Shown: positions 42,347 through 51,712, counted from the stretch's first letter. The stretch: DNA of 64,000 nucleotides from Streptomyces sp. A3M-1-3 (GCF_024213665.1 NZ_JANAVP010000001.1:1-64000), one strand, 5' to 3'. The notes: generated from the sequence alone by a model not told the origin. Numbers and translations are program-made.

Positions 42347-43126
42347 TCAGCCGAACGTCGCCCGCGTCAGCCAGAAGTCCAGCAGCTCCGCGTCGCCCAG
42401 CACCTCCACGCGCTCGCTGTCGGCGGGCAGCCGCCGGTAGAAGACCTGGAGGACGTCGGCGAGCGGCCCGCGCAGCGCGACCGTCGCCTTCTCGTGGCCG
42501 TGCCGCCAGGTGAAGCCGTCCTCGCCGAACTCGATGAGCCACTCGGCGCCCGGCACGTCCGTGGCGTGCAGGTGGATGCTGCGGCCCGCGCCGCGCAGCT
42601 CCGCCGCCTCCTTGTCCCCGGCGGACTGGGCCCAGGCCACGATGTCCAGCCACTCGTCGATCGTGTCCGCCGCGACCTCCGGGTCCACCTCGAAGGCGAT
42701 CCCGGCGGCGATCGCCGCGTCCGCACGGTGGACGACCGTCTCATGCGTCATCCGGCGCGCCCAGAAAGCCGAACGCTGCTCGGTCACCCACGTCCACACG
42801 GAGGCATCGGGACCGGCCGCCCGCAGCGTCGCGGCAAGCTTCTCGGCGCCCTCCTCCAGCCATGCGTCGAGCGCGGCCGGTGCCGCGTCGCCCGGTCCGA
42901 GGAAGTCCGGCACCTGGTCCTCCGGGACCTCGGCCGTGGCCTCGGTCCGTACGGTCGCCTCGACCCAGCGGTGTGCGCCGCCCACATGCCGGGCCAGCTG
43001 CCCCAGCGTCCACTCGGGGCACGTGGGCACGGTCACGGAGAGGTCGGCGTCGATGAGTACAGCCCTCAGCCGGTCGGTCTGTTCGACGATCTCGTCGCAG
43101 TAGCGTTCGTGTCCCAGGTCAGTCAT
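42347..43126 (-). CDS. Maleylpyruvate isomerase-family (mycothiol-dependent) protein
   Basis: A 259-residue DinB-fold protein of the TIGR03083 group: HERYCDEIVEQTDRLRAVL, VPTCPEWTLGQLARHVGGAHRWVEATV (metal His), and RRMTHETVVHRADAAIAAG (two more metal His), followed by the C-terminal MDMPI domain. Members depend on mycothiol, the actinobacterial thiol. Exact substrate unknown. CCGGTCAGC occurs three times in tandem around 42325-42352, at its 3' end. Confidence 0.88.
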   Translation of the reverse strand: MTDLGHERYCDEIVEQTDRLRAVLIDADLSVTVPTCPEWTLGQLARHVGGAHRWVEATVRTEATAEVPEDQVPDFLGPGDAAPAALDAWLEEGAEKLAATLRAAGPDASVWTWVTEQRSAFWARRMTHETVVHRADAAIAAGIAFEVDPEVAADTIDEWLDIVAWAQSAGDKEAAELRGAGRSIHLHATDVPGAEWLIEFGEDGFTWRHGHEKATVALRGPLADVLQVFYRRLPADSERVEVLGDAELLDFWLTRATFG

Positions 43127-43183
43127 GCGGCAACCCTAGGCACGGCAGTGGCCTCGGAAAAGGGAGTTTCGATCGCGAGGGTT

Positions 43184-43726
43184 TCAGCCGCCGAGCTGCG
43201 AGGTCGACGGGACCTTTTCCTTGACCTCGGCGCCCGCGCTCTTGCCCGCGTCCTTCACATCGCCGATGACCGACTCGAACACAGCGACATCCGCGTCGCT
43301 CGCGTCGCCCCTGCGCAGCTTGGCGCCGAGTTCCTCGAGGGAGTTGATACCGGCCGTCAGCGGCGCGACCGCCTTCGACAGCAGCGGGTCGCCCTTGGCG
43401 TTTTTCACGGCCGCCTTCAGCCGGTTGTACGTAAACGCTCCCGCGAGACCCGCCTTGACGAGTGCGACTCTGCGCCCTTCCGCGCCCTTCTTGAACTTGC
43501 CCTCGCGGTACGGCTTGACGATCCACTGGTACGTCGCGCCCGCAGCGAGCCCGGCATTGGCGGCGAAGCGCGCCTTGGCGAACTTCTGCGCCTCCGCCGT
43601 TCCGCTCGGCGTCACTGCCGTGTCCTTGCCGCCCCCGTCGCCGCCGCACGCGGTGGCTCCGGCCAGCAAGGCGCAGGACAGGAGCAGGGCCACGACGGCG
43701 CGGCGTATCGGTACGGTGCTGAACAC
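43184..43726 (-). CDS. Hypothetical lipoprotein
   Basis: A 180-residue product with a signal peptide and lipobox LAGATAC (Cys about 27), a Gly/Asp-rich spacer, then a helical domain of ~130 residues with many Lys and Ala (FAKARFAANAGLAAGATYQWIVKPYREGKFKKG, NSLEELGAKLRRGD). It should sit on the outer face of the membrane. Family unrecognised. Confidence 0.8.
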   Translation of the reverse strand: MFSTVPIRRAVVALLLSCALLAGATACGGDGGGKDTAVTPSGTAEAQKFAKARFAANAGLAAGATYQWIVKPYREGKFKKGAEGRRVALVKAGLAGAFTYNRLKAAVKNAKGDPLLSKAVAPLTAGINSLEELGAKLRRGDASDADVAVFESVIGDVKDAGKSAGAEVKEKVPSTSQLGG

Positions 43727-43866
43727 GGCGGGACCTCCGGGGGCGGGGAAGGGGAAGCAGTCCTTCCCGCAGCCTCGCCCGGCTGTGCAGACGCCGCCAG
43801 TTGGGCGAGCCCGTTCGGGTGACAGGCGCCGGGTTTCAAGCGCCGGAAAACGGCAACACGTTCGGC

Positions 43867-44160
43867 ATGTCTCCCAGATCGCACTCCGGAAGCAATCAGG
43901 CGGGGCGGATCGTCGCCGTCATCGCCGACGTCCTGGCCTTCATCCTCGGCCTGTGGATCGTGATGTACCTGCTGGACGCGAACCAGGCCAACAACCTGGT
44001 GGCGTTCATCCAGGACGCGGCCCGCTGGCTGGCCGGATGGTCGCACGACCTGTTCACGTTCGACGAGGAATGGGCACGCGTCGTCGCGGGCTACGGTCTC
44101 GCGGCCGTCGTCTATCTGTTCATCGGGCATGCCGTGGCAGGCACCCTGCGGCGCCACTGA
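43867..44160 (+). CDS. Small two-helix membrane protein
   Basis: A 97-residue protein from ATG 43867 with two transmembrane helices (IVAVIADVLAFILGLWIVMYLL, about 14-35, and VAGYGLAAVVYLFIGHAVAG, about 73-92) around a soluble loop (DANQANNLVAFIQDAARWLAGW). The ribosome-binding site is weak. Its function is unknown. Confidence 0.75.
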   Translation: MSPRSHSGSNQAGRIVAVIADVLAFILGLWIVMYLLDANQANNLVAFIQDAARWLAGWSHDLFTFDEEWARVVAGYGLAAVVYLFIGHAVAGTLRRH

Positions 44161-44186
44161 TCACGCCCTGCCGACTCCCCGCTCGC

Positions 44187-45278
44187 CTACCGGCAGCAGT
44201 CCGGTTCGAGCCCGGCCGGCAGCCGCTCCCCGCCGAAGACCGCGGTGGTCGCCTCATCTCCCCCGAGGGCGGCCACCGCCAGCAGGAGCGAACCCGCCGT
44301 CCACGTCGTCTGCTCGACCGGCCAGACCGCCTTGTCCTGGAAGACGTAACCCGTCCAGTACATGCCGTTCTCCGCGCGCAGGTGCTGGATCGACTGGAGG
44401 ATCTCCAGCGCCCGGTCCGATTCGCCCATCGCCCAGAGGGCCAGGGCGAGTTCGCAGCTCTCGCCACCCGTCACCCACGGGTTGGGCAGCACACAGCGCA
44501 CACCCAGGCGGGGCACGACGAAGTCGTGCCAGCGCTCCTCGATCCGGGCCTTCGCGGCCTGGCCGGTCAGCGCGCCGCCGAGGACGGGGTAATACCAGTC
44601 CATCGAGTAGTGGTTCTTGTCGAGGAAACGCTCGGGGTGGCTGCGGACCGCGTGACCCAGCGCACCTGCCGCCAACTCCCAGTCGGGTTGCGGCTCTTCA
44701 CGCTGCCCGGCAATGGCGAGCGCGCAGCGCAGCGCCTGGTATATGGACGAACTGCCGGTCAGCAGGGCGTCGTTGACGGCTTCTCCGCCGTCCTCCGGTG
44801 CCTCCCGCTTCCAGCCGATCTCGCCGCCCGGCTGCTGCAACGCGAGGACGAACTCGATCGCGGCGAAGACCGTCGGCCACATCCGGTCGATGAACGCGTC
44901 GTCGCCGGTGGCCAGGTAGTGGTGCCAGACGCCGACGGCTATGTACGCGCAGAAGTTGCTCTCCCGGCCGCGGTCGGCCGGCCGGCCGGTGTCCACCCCG
45001 TCGGCGCCGTCCTGGTACGCCGCACACCAGGAGCCGTCCGCGTTCTGGTGGGCGGCGAGCCAGGCGTACGCACGGGCCGCCGCCTCGTGCTCGCCCGCCG
45101 CGTCGAGCGCCATGGCCGTCTCGGTGTGGTCCCACGGGTCGAGGTGATGCCCGCGGAACCACGGGATGGCGCCGTCCTCGCGCTGGACGGCGAGGATGCC
45201 GGCGACGGTCTGGGCGGCCTGCTCGGCGGTGAGCACTCCGGGCAGGACAAGGTGTTCCGTGCGCCCGAGAGAGCTCAC
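44187..45278 (-). CDS. Terpenoid-cyclase/prenyltransferase-like (alpha/alpha)6 protein
   Basis: A 363-residue protein. Repeated helices carry ILAVQREDGAIPWF, AAHQNADGSWCAAYQDG and LQQPGGEIGWKRE, the QW-like turns of squalene-cyclase/prenyltransferase barrels. Cyclase DxDD or DxDDTA motifs are not evident, so a glycosidase-like or binding role is possible. GTG 45278 overlaps the methyltransferase stop (GTGA). Last gene of a three-gene operon. Confidence 0.78.
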   Translation of the reverse strand: MSSLGRTEHLVLPGVLTAEQAAQTVAGILAVQREDGAIPWFRGHHLDPWDHTETAMALDAAGEHEAAARAYAWLAAHQNADGSWCAAYQDGADGVDTGRPADRGRESNFCAYIAVGVWHHYLATGDDAFIDRMWPTVFAAIEFVLALQQPGGEIGWKREAPEDGGEAVNDALLTGSSSIYQALRCALAIAGQREEPQPDWELAAGALGHAVRSHPERFLDKNHYSMDWYYPVLGGALTGQAAKARIEERWHDFVVPRLGVRCVLPNPWVTGGESCELALALWAMGESDRALEILQSIQHLRAENGMYWTGYVFQDKAVWPVEQTTWTAGSLLLAVAALGGDEATTAVFGGERLPAGLEPDCCR

Positions 45279-46006
45279 GCGCCCACCTCGGGGGTGTGCG
45301 GCTTGGTCGCGTACGCCACGAAGCTCTTGCCGATCAGCGGGTTCAGCGCCTGCTCGGCGACCCGGGTGGCCAGCGGCTTCTTCATGATGTCCCAGACCAG
45401 GAGCTTGTGGTACGCCTTCACCGGCAGCGCTGCGTCGTTGTCCACTCCGAACGCGCACTTGAGCCACCAGTACGGCGAGTGCAGTCCGTGCGCGTGGTGC
45501 GTTCCGTACGGCTTGAGGCCGGCTTCCCGCATCTTGCCGAGCAGCTCGTCGGCCTTGTAGATGCGGATGTGGCCGCCCTCGACCTCGTGGTACGCGTCGG
45601 AGAGCGCCCAGCAGATCTTCTCCGGCCCGTAGCGCGGCACGGTGATCGCGATGCGGCCGCCGGGCCTGAGCACCCGCACCATCTCGGCGAGCACGCCCTT
45701 GTCGTCGGGGATGTGCTCCATCACCTCGGAGATGATCACGACGTCGAAGCTGTCGTCGGGGAAGGGGAGCGCGAGCGCGTCGCCCTCCATGGCGGTGGCG
45801 GTCGCGCCGGCCGGCGCCTCCCCGGCCTCCTTCATCGCGGCGAACCACTTGGCGACCTCGCGGATCTCCTCGCCGTTGCGGTCGAGGGCCACCACCTGGG
45901 CGCCGCGCCGGTAGCACTCGAAGGCGTGGCGGCCTGCGCCGCAGCCGAGATCGAGCACGCGGTCGCCCGCGGCGAGCGGGAAGCGGGAGAAGTCCACGGT
46001 CAGCAA
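45275..46006 (-). CDS. Class I SAM-dependent methyltransferase
   Basis: A 243-residue UbiE/COQ5-like methyltransferase. Motif I RVLDLGCGAGRHAFECYRRG (about residue 16), post-I ALDRN, motif II FDVVIISEVMEHIPDD, motif III LRPGGRIAITVPRYGPEKI. The start is probably TTG 46006 (GCAGG upstream); a GTG three codons on is possible. Middle gene of the operon with the glycosyltransferase and the cyclase-like gene. Confidence 0.87.
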   Translation of the reverse strand: MLTVDFSRFPLAAGDRVLDLGCGAGRHAFECYRRGAQVVALDRNGEEIREVAKWFAAMKEAGEAPAGATATAMEGDALALPFPDDSFDVVIISEVMEHIPDDKGVLAEMVRVLRPGGRIAITVPRYGPEKICWALSDAYHEVEGGHIRIYKADELLGKMREAGLKPYGTHHAHGLHSPYWWLKCAFGVDNDAALPVKAYHKLLVWDIMKKPLATRVAEQALNPLIGKSFVAYATKPHTPEVGA

Positions 46007-46094
46007 AGGGGCCTGCTTTCGCGGTCGAGCCGGTGGTCGGCAAGAGGGTCGGGGTGTCTCGTGGTGGGGCGGCCGGAGGCCGGGGCCCGGGACG

Positions 46095-47441
46095 TCACCG
46101 TCTGCCCCCGCCCACCGCGGCCGCGCCGAGTCCCGCCCGTGCGGCGATCGCCGCCCGGTAGTGCTCGGCGGTGCCGATGGCGGCCTGACGCCAGGTGAAC
46201 CGGGCCAGCACCCGCTGCCGGCCAGCCGTACCGAGCCGCGCCCGCAGGCCGGGATCGCCCAGCAGCCGGCCGAGCGCCGCGGCGAGCGCGCCCGCGTCGC
46301 CGGGTTCCACGGCGAGGCAGGTCTCGCCGTCGGTGCCGGCGACCTCCGGGATCGCGCCGCCGGTGGTGGCGACGAGCGGGGTGCCGGTCGCCATGGCCTC
46401 GGCGGCGGGCAGCGAGAAGCCCTCGTACAGCGACGGGACGCAGGCGACCTGCGCGCCGCGCACCAGGTCGACGAGTTCCTGGTCGGTGATGCCCTTGACG
46501 AACTCGATCGCGTCCTGGAGCCCGTACCGCTCGATGGCCTGCGCGACGGGCCCGTCCTCGGCCCGCCTGCCGACGACGACCAGGTGCGCCTGCGGGTTCT
46601 CGGTGCGCAGCTTGGCGAGCGCCTCGACGAGGTGGATCAGGCCCTTGAGCGGTACGTCGGCGCTGGACGTCGTCACGATCCGGCCGGGAATCTCGGCGAC
46701 CGCGGGGTCGGGCGAGAAGAGGTCGGTGTCGGCGCCGATATGGACGACGTGGACTCGGTCCTGGCGTACACCGAGGTGCTCGACGATCTCCTGCTTGGAG
46801 GAGCCGGAAACGGTGAGCACGGACGGCAGCCGGCGCGCGACCCGCTTCTGCATGCGGGTGAAGCCGTACCAGCGGCGTACGGAGGCCCGCCTGCGCCAGT
46901 CCTGGGCGGCGTCCAGTTCGAGCTGCCGGTCGACGGTGATGGGGTGGTGGATCGTGGTGACCAGCGGCGCGCCGAGGTCCGCGAGGAGCCCGTAGCCGAG
47001 GGTCTGGTTGTCGTGGATCACATCGAACTCACCCCTGCGGGCGGCGAGATGGCGCCGCGCGCGGAGCGAGAAGGTCAGCGGCTCGGGAAAGCCGCCGGTC
47101 CACATGGTGGAGACCTCGAGGGCGTCGATCCAGTCGCGGTACTCACCGCGCCCCGGCGTCCGGAACGGGTCGGGGTGCCGGTAGAGGTCGAGGCTGGGCA
47201 GCTCGGTGAGCGTGGGGCCTTCGAGTACGTCGACCGCGTCGAGTACGGGATAGGGCTGCGCGCCGATCACTTCGACCCGGTGCCCGAGGCGGGCCAGCTC
47301 GCGGGAGAGGTGGCGTACATAGACGCCCTGACCGCCGCAGAACGGGTTCCCCTTGTACGTGAGGAGGGCGATGCGCAGCGGACGGTCACCGTCGGCGGCT
47401 ACGCCCGCGCGAGGGCCCGCCACTATGGCCTCAGCGGTCAC
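46095..47441 (-). CDS. Family 4 glycosyltransferase (GT-B)
   Basis: About 448 residues from GTG 47441, chosen for AAGGGGG seven bases upstream; an upstream GTG would add six residues. N-terminal LRIALLTYKGNPFCGGQGVYVRHLSRELARLGHRVEV is the acceptor domain with the GG-x-x-V turn. C-terminal GADTDLFSP, LKGLIHLVEALAKL, VPSLYEGFSLPAAEAMATGTPLVAT carries the E-x7-E donor motif. It should transfer a nucleotide-sugar glycosyl group to a lipid or polymer. Operon partners suggest methylated glycolipid or glycan synthesis. Confidence 0.9.
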   Translation of the reverse strand: MTAEAIVAGPRAGVAADGDRPLRIALLTYKGNPFCGGQGVYVRHLSRELARLGHRVEVIGAQPYPVLDAVDVLEGPTLTELPSLDLYRHPDPFRTPGRGEYRDWIDALEVSTMWTGGFPEPLTFSLRARRHLAARRGEFDVIHDNQTLGYGLLADLGAPLVTTIHHPITVDRQLELDAAQDWRRRASVRRWYGFTRMQKRVARRLPSVLTVSGSSKQEIVEHLGVRQDRVHVVHIGADTDLFSPDPAVAEIPGRIVTTSSADVPLKGLIHLVEALAKLRTENPQAHLVVVGRRAEDGPVAQAIERYGLQDAIEFVKGITDQELVDLVRGAQVACVPSLYEGFSLPAAEAMATGTPLVATTGGAIPEVAGTDGETCLAVEPGDAGALAAALGRLLGDPGLRARLGTAGRQRVLARFTWRQAAIGTAEHYRAAIAARAGLGAAAVGGGRR

Positions 47442-47494
47442 TCTCGGCCCCCTTCTCACTGCACTTTCGCCGGAGCGTAGCCGCTCACGCTAAT

Positions 47495-47510
47495 CTAGAA
47501 CAAGTTTCAG
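47495..47510. promoter_or_regulatory. KstR-type operator upstream of kstR
   Basis: CTAGAACAAGTTTCAG lies between the divergent glycosyltransferase gene and kstR, 160 bases before the kstR ATG, consistent with autoregulation. Confidence 0.8.
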
Positions 47511-47670
47511 ACTTGATGGCCCAAGGAGCCCTGAATCTACCGGCAGGTAGCGCCGCCGTAACGGCCGGATCAGGTGATTCGCGCCACGGCGGCGGCTCCT
47601 GCCATGCTGTGCCACCCCGGAGCAGCCCCCGGAAGAGCACAGCGCGGATGAATGCCACGGAATGGGACAT

Positions 47671-48315
47671 ATGACAGCGGAAGCCAAGGCAGCCACCCCT
47701 GCGTCCGGGCCCCTGACAGAGCGCCAGGAAGCGCGCCGCCGCCGCATCCTGCACGCCAGCGCCCAACTGGCCAGCCGGGGAGGCTTTGACGCCGTACAGA
47801 TGCGTGAGGTCGCCGAGTCGTCGAGCGTCGCGCTGGGCACGCTCTACCGCTACTTCCCCTCCAAGATCCATCTGCTGGTCGCCACCATGCAGGACCAGCT
47901 GCAGCACATGCACACGACGCTGCGCAAGCGTCCCCCGGCCGGCGACGACCCGGCCGCCCGTGTCGCGGAGACCCTGATGCGGGCCTTCCGCGCGCTCCAG
48001 CGCGAACCGCATCTGGCGGACGCGATGGTCCGGGCGCTGACCTTCGCGGACCGCAGCGTCAGCCCCGAGGTGGACACGGTCTCGCGGCTCACCACGGCGA
48101 TCATCCTGGACGCGATGGGCCTGGACGGCCCGCCCACCCCCGAACAGCTCTCCGCGGTCCGGGTCATCGAGCACACCTGGCACTCGGCGCTGATCACCTG
48201 GCTGTCGGGGCGGGCGTCGATCGCGCAGGTGAAGATCGACATCGAGACGGTCTGCCGGCTGATCGACCTGACGACGCCGGGCGGCGCGCAGTCGGGCGGC
48301 GCGCAGTCACGGTGA
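47671..48315 (+). CDS. kstR: KstR, TetR-family repressor of sterol catabolism
   Basis: A 214-residue TetR protein very close in pattern to M. tuberculosis KstR: ERQEARRRRILHASAQLASRGGFDAVQMREVAESSSVALGTLYRYFPSKIHLLVATM (about 16-72) is the helix-turn-helix and parallels the mycobacterial RYFPSKVHLLVSAL region. The ligand domain shares MRAFRALQREPHLADAMVRALTFAD and SALITWLSGRAS. In mycobacteria it is released from DNA by 3-oxo-cholestenoyl-CoA. An ATG nine bases upstream (47662) is an alternative start. Confidence 0.9.
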   Translation: MTAEAKAATPASGPLTERQEARRRRILHASAQLASRGGFDAVQMREVAESSSVALGTLYRYFPSKIHLLVATMQDQLQHMHTTLRKRPPAGDDPAARVAETLMRAFRALQREPHLADAMVRALTFADRSVSPEVDTVSRLTTAIILDAMGLDGPPTPEQLSAVRVIEHTWHSALITWLSGRASIAQVKIDIETVCRLIDLTTPGGAQSGGAQSR

Positions 48316-48511
48316 CGGCGCCCGCCCTCCTCGGTGCGGTTGGTCTCCCGCCGGCCGCGCTCCTCGAGACCGGCGACCGCCTTCTCGTACGCCTTCATGG
48401 CGCCGTCCACACCGCGCCAGGCGTTCCACGGCACCAGGCAGCAGGCACCGGCCGCCGGGCCAAGCCGCGCGCGCGATCACCGCAGGAGTGTCGCACGGCG
48501 GCCCGGAGTTG

Positions 48512-48745
48512 CTATTCCTCGGGAGGGAACACCAGCTCACCACTGTCCAGCAGCCTGATCGTGATCGCCTCCACCGGGCAGCCCTCAGCCGCCGCCAGCA
48601 CCTGCTCATCGGCATCGGTCTCCGGCACCTGTGGATGCGACTGCCTGGCCGAGTCCAGCGTGAAGCCGGCGGGCGCGTGGTTCACGCACATGCCCGACCC
48701 GATGCAGACCCCGCGGTCCACCTCGACATGCCATCGGTCCCCCAT
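48512..48745 (-). CDS. [3Fe-4S] ferredoxin
   Basis: A 77-residue ferredoxin with VCIGSGMCVNHAPAGF (C-x5-C, the central Cys replaced) and GCPVEAI, giving three cluster ligands as in P450 partner ferredoxins. It should pass electrons to a cytochrome P450, plausibly CYP125 at the window end. The ATG overlaps the ALDH stop. Mycobacterial sterol regulons contain a comparable ferredoxin (FdxD). Confidence 0.9.
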   Translation of the reverse strand: MGDRWHVEVDRGVCIGSGMCVNHAPAGFTLDSARQSHPQVPETDADEQVLAAAEGCPVEAITIRLLDSGELVFPPEE

Positions 48746-50201
48746 CAGCCCTCCCAGCCGGCAGGCAGGTGGATCATCTTGTGCTCCAGGTACTCGCTCA
48801 GCCCCTCGGGCCCGAACTCCCGCCCCAGACCCGAGTTCTTGTAGCCGCCGAAGGGGCCGAGCATGTCGAGGCTGAAGGTGTTCACGTTGTACGTACCGGT
48901 CCGCACCCCGCGCGCGAACTCGATGCCGCGCTCGACGTCCGCGGTCCAGACGCTGCCGCTCAGCCCGTAGTCGGAGTCGTTGGCGATCCTGGCCGCCTCG
49001 CCCTCGTCCCCGTACGGCAGCAGGCAGATGACCGGCCCGAAGATCTCCTCGCGAGCGATCCGCAGCCGTTGTCGACCCCGCCGAACAGGGTCGGCTCGAC
49101 GTACCACCCGCGCTCCTGCCCGGCCGGACGCCCGCCGCCGGTCAGGATCTTGGCGCCTTCCTCCTGGCCGATCCTGATGTAGTCGAGCGACCGCTGCTGC
49201 TGGCGCCTGGCCACCAGCGGACCGACCTGGGTCGCCGGATCCAGCGGGTCGCCCACGACGAGCGCGCCGGCCGCCGCCGCGAACGCCTCGGCGATCTCGT
49301 CGTACCGGCTGCGCGGGGCAAGAATGCGGGTCTGGGCGACGCATGCCTGGCCGTTGTTCATCCACGCGGCGGGCACGATCCCGGCGACCGCCGCCTCCAG
49401 ATCCGCGTCCGGCAGGATCACGGCCGCGGACTTGCCGCCCAGTTCCAGCGTGACATGCGTGAGGTTGCGCGCGGCCACCTCCATCACACGCCTGCCGGCC
49501 GCGACCGATCCGGTGAACGAGACCTTGTCGACGCCCGGGTGGCCGACCAGGTACTCACTCACCTCGCGGTCGGCCGGGACGATGGACAGCACCCCCTCGG
49601 GCAGCCCGGCCTCCTGGGCGATCTCGGCCAGGAGGTACGAGTCGAGCGGCGACTCGGGCGACGGCTTCAGCACCACAGTGCAGCCGGCCAGCAGCGCGGG
49701 CCCGAGCTTGGCGGCCGCGGTGAACTGCGGGACGTTCCACGGAATGACGGCCGCGACCACGCCGACCGGCTCCCGCCGTACGAGAATCTGCCCGAGCACC
49801 CCCGCCCGCCGCTCCTCGTACGGGAAGTCGCGCGCGACCGTGATCGCCGCGTCCCAGACCATCATCGCGCCGAGCGCCTGCGCGAGGACGCTCCAGGAGT
49901 AGGGGGAGCCGTTCTGCGCGCTGATCGACCTCGCTATCTCCTCGTGCCGTACGGCGATCGCGTCCTTGATCCGGGTGACGACCGCGATCCGCTCGTCCAG
50001 ACTCGTCCGGGGCCAGGGACCCTCGTCGAACGCCCTGCGCGCCGCGTCGACCGCGCGGTCCACGTCCGCCCGCGAGGCGTGCGGGACCCGGCCGATGACC
50101 TGCTCGGTGTGGGGCGAGATCACCTCGATGGTGTCGCGGCCGAGGGGATCCACCAGCTCCCCGCCGATGAACAGCTTTCCGTGTTCCACGAGCTCGGTCA
50201 T
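48745..50201 (-). pseudogene. Aldehyde dehydrogenase with a frameshift near 49065-49071
   Basis: From ATG 50201 (GGAGG upstream) the first ~375 residues are a normal NAD(P)-dependent ALDH: PWNVPQFTAAAKLGPALLAG, SFTGSVAAGRR, LELGGKSAAVILPDAD (catalytic Glu), NNGQACVAQTR (catalytic Cys). After PTLFGGVDN the frame breaks; the next frame supplies LRIAREEIFGPVICLLPYGDE, VRTGTYNVNTFSLDMLGPFGGYKNSG and the end EHKMIHLPAGWEG. One base appears to be missing. It is either a real mutation or a sequencing error. It would have oxidised a sterol side-chain aldehyde. KstR-type site upstream. Confidence 0.85.
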
Positions 50202-50277
50202 GGCTGATGCCTCCTGCGGGCCGCCCGGGGCGTTCCTGACACTGTTTCCCGACACTGTTCCTGACACTGCTTCAGAA

Positions 50278-50293
50278 CTGATACCAGTTCTAG
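50278..50293. promoter_or_regulatory. KstR-type operator before the ALDH/ferredoxin pair
   Basis: On the minus strand CTAGAACTGGTATCAG, 77 bases upstream of the ALDH ATG. Confidence 0.8.
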
Positions 50294-50472
50294 TTGCAGT
50301 AGTCCACGGGTCCACGGCCGCCACCGACCCGCCGACCGGCCCGGCCATCGGCGCCACCCCCGGCCGGACCCTTCTGAAGCGCGCCGGCGGACGCCGACGG
50401 TTAGCATCCGGAACGAGGCCCGCAATTGCGACACGGGGGATCGCAGCCTTCGACCTGCATGGAGGCTCCACC

Positions 50473-51648
50473 GTGCGTAGACCCGGGACAGTCACCCTCA
50501 TGTGCCTGCAACTGCTCTTGTGCGCTCCGCTGGCGGGCTGCGTCGCCAGTGAAGCCGAGAGTGCGCCGAAGGCATGTCCGTCCGGTCAGATCGCTGAAGG
50601 CGGCACGTGCATTCCGGCCGGCACTTCCGACTTCACCAAGAAGCAGGTCGAAGACTCCCTGAAGAAGTACAAACTCACTGCGGCCATGGCAGGGGTATGG
50701 GTCGACGGAAGAAGAGTTTCGACCGTCGCCTCAGGAGAGTCGATGACGGGCGTCCCCGTTTCGACGGACATGCATTTCCGGATCGGCGCGGTTGCGATTC
50801 CCTATCTGACGACCGAACTGCTCAAGCTCGTCGACGAAGGCAAGCTCAAGCTCAGCGACAAGATTTCCCGGTGGCGTCCCGACCTTCCGCACGCGGACGA
50901 GATCACGCTGAAGATGCTGGCCTCGACGACCTCCGGATACTCGGACTACGTCCAGGACCGCAAATTCTTGGCCGATCTGTACAAGAATCCGTTCCGGCAT
51001 TGGACGGCGGAAGAACTGGTGAAGATCTCCGCCTCCAAGCCCCTAGTGAAACCCCCGGGATCGGGTTTTGCCTACTCGCACGCCAACTGGGTGATCCTGG
51101 GGGACATCATCTCGCAGGTGGAGAAGAAGCCCCTGGCGGAAGTGATGAGGAATGAGATCCTTAAGCCTCTCGGCTTGACCCAGACCGAAAACCCGTCCAC
51201 GGCCGAGATCACTCCCCCGGTACTCCATGCCTTCGACAACGAACGGCGCGTATTCGAGGACGCCACCTACTGGGATCCGTCATGGACGCTGGCACCGGGA
51301 GCGGTCATGACGGGAACATTGGAGGATCTGGGGAAGTCCGTGACGGCGCTGGGCGAAGGGAAGTTGCTGACGCCCGAGTCGCACAAGGAACAGATCACAC
51401 CCGTCTCCAAGGTGTCACCGAATACCTCCTACGCCCTCGGGGTGGCCGTGCAGAACACCTGGCTCCTGCAGAATCCGTCATTCGCCGGCTACCAGGCAAC
51501 GGTCGCCTATCTGCCTTCCAAGAAGATCGCCATCGTGACGGTCGCGACACAGGGCATCGGCAACAGCGGCACCGAGAATTCCAGCACGGAACTCTTGGTG
51601 TCGATCGCCAACCACGTGGCTCCGGACACACCCTTGAGCGCCACCTGA
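50473..51648 (+). CDS. Serine-hydrolase-fold (class C beta-lactamase-like) lipoprotein lacking catalytic residues
   Basis: A 391-residue lipoprotein (GTG 50473 behind GGAGG, lipobox PLAGC). The fold is that of beta-lactamase/DD-peptidase family proteins: MHFRIGAVAIPYLTTELLKLVDEGKLKLSDKI, LKMLASTTSGYSDY, GSGFAYSHANWVILGDIISQVEKKPL. At the S-x-x-K site (normally GSVTK) it reads GAVAI, so both Ser and Lys are absent. The Y-S-N motif reads YSH, and the C-terminal HxG/KTG is not seen (NPSFAGYQATVAYL). Hydrolysis is therefore unlikely; it may bind peptidoglycan or a lipid. Codon use is less GC-rich than neighbours. Confidence 0.85.
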   Translation: MRRPGTVTLMCLQLLLCAPLAGCVASEAESAPKACPSGQIAEGGTCIPAGTSDFTKKQVEDSLKKYKLTAAMAGVWVDGRRVSTVASGESMTGVPVSTDMHFRIGAVAIPYLTTELLKLVDEGKLKLSDKISRWRPDLPHADEITLKMLASTTSGYSDYVQDRKFLADLYKNPFRHWTAEELVKISASKPLVKPPGSGFAYSHANWVILGDIISQVEKKPLAEVMRNEILKPLGLTQTENPSTAEITPPVLHAFDNERRVFEDATYWDPSWTLAPGAVMTGTLEDLGKSVTALGEGKLLTPESHKEQITPVSKVSPNTSYALGVAVQNTWLLQNPSFAGYQATVAYLPSKKIAIVTVATQGIGNSGTENSSTELLVSIANHVAPDTPLSAT

Positions 51649-51712
51649 GAAGGACGCGCGGGCACGATGCCCCAGCCAACTCTTCTGCAAAACCAGTCGA
51701 CTTGGGCCACCA

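Noticed and set aside
48316..48511. Short minus-strand frame starting MPWNAWRGVDGAMKAYEKAV
   Set aside because: It might be a relic of a small helical protein, but it has no ribosome-binding site, runs into the kstR 3' end and cannot be matched to a family.
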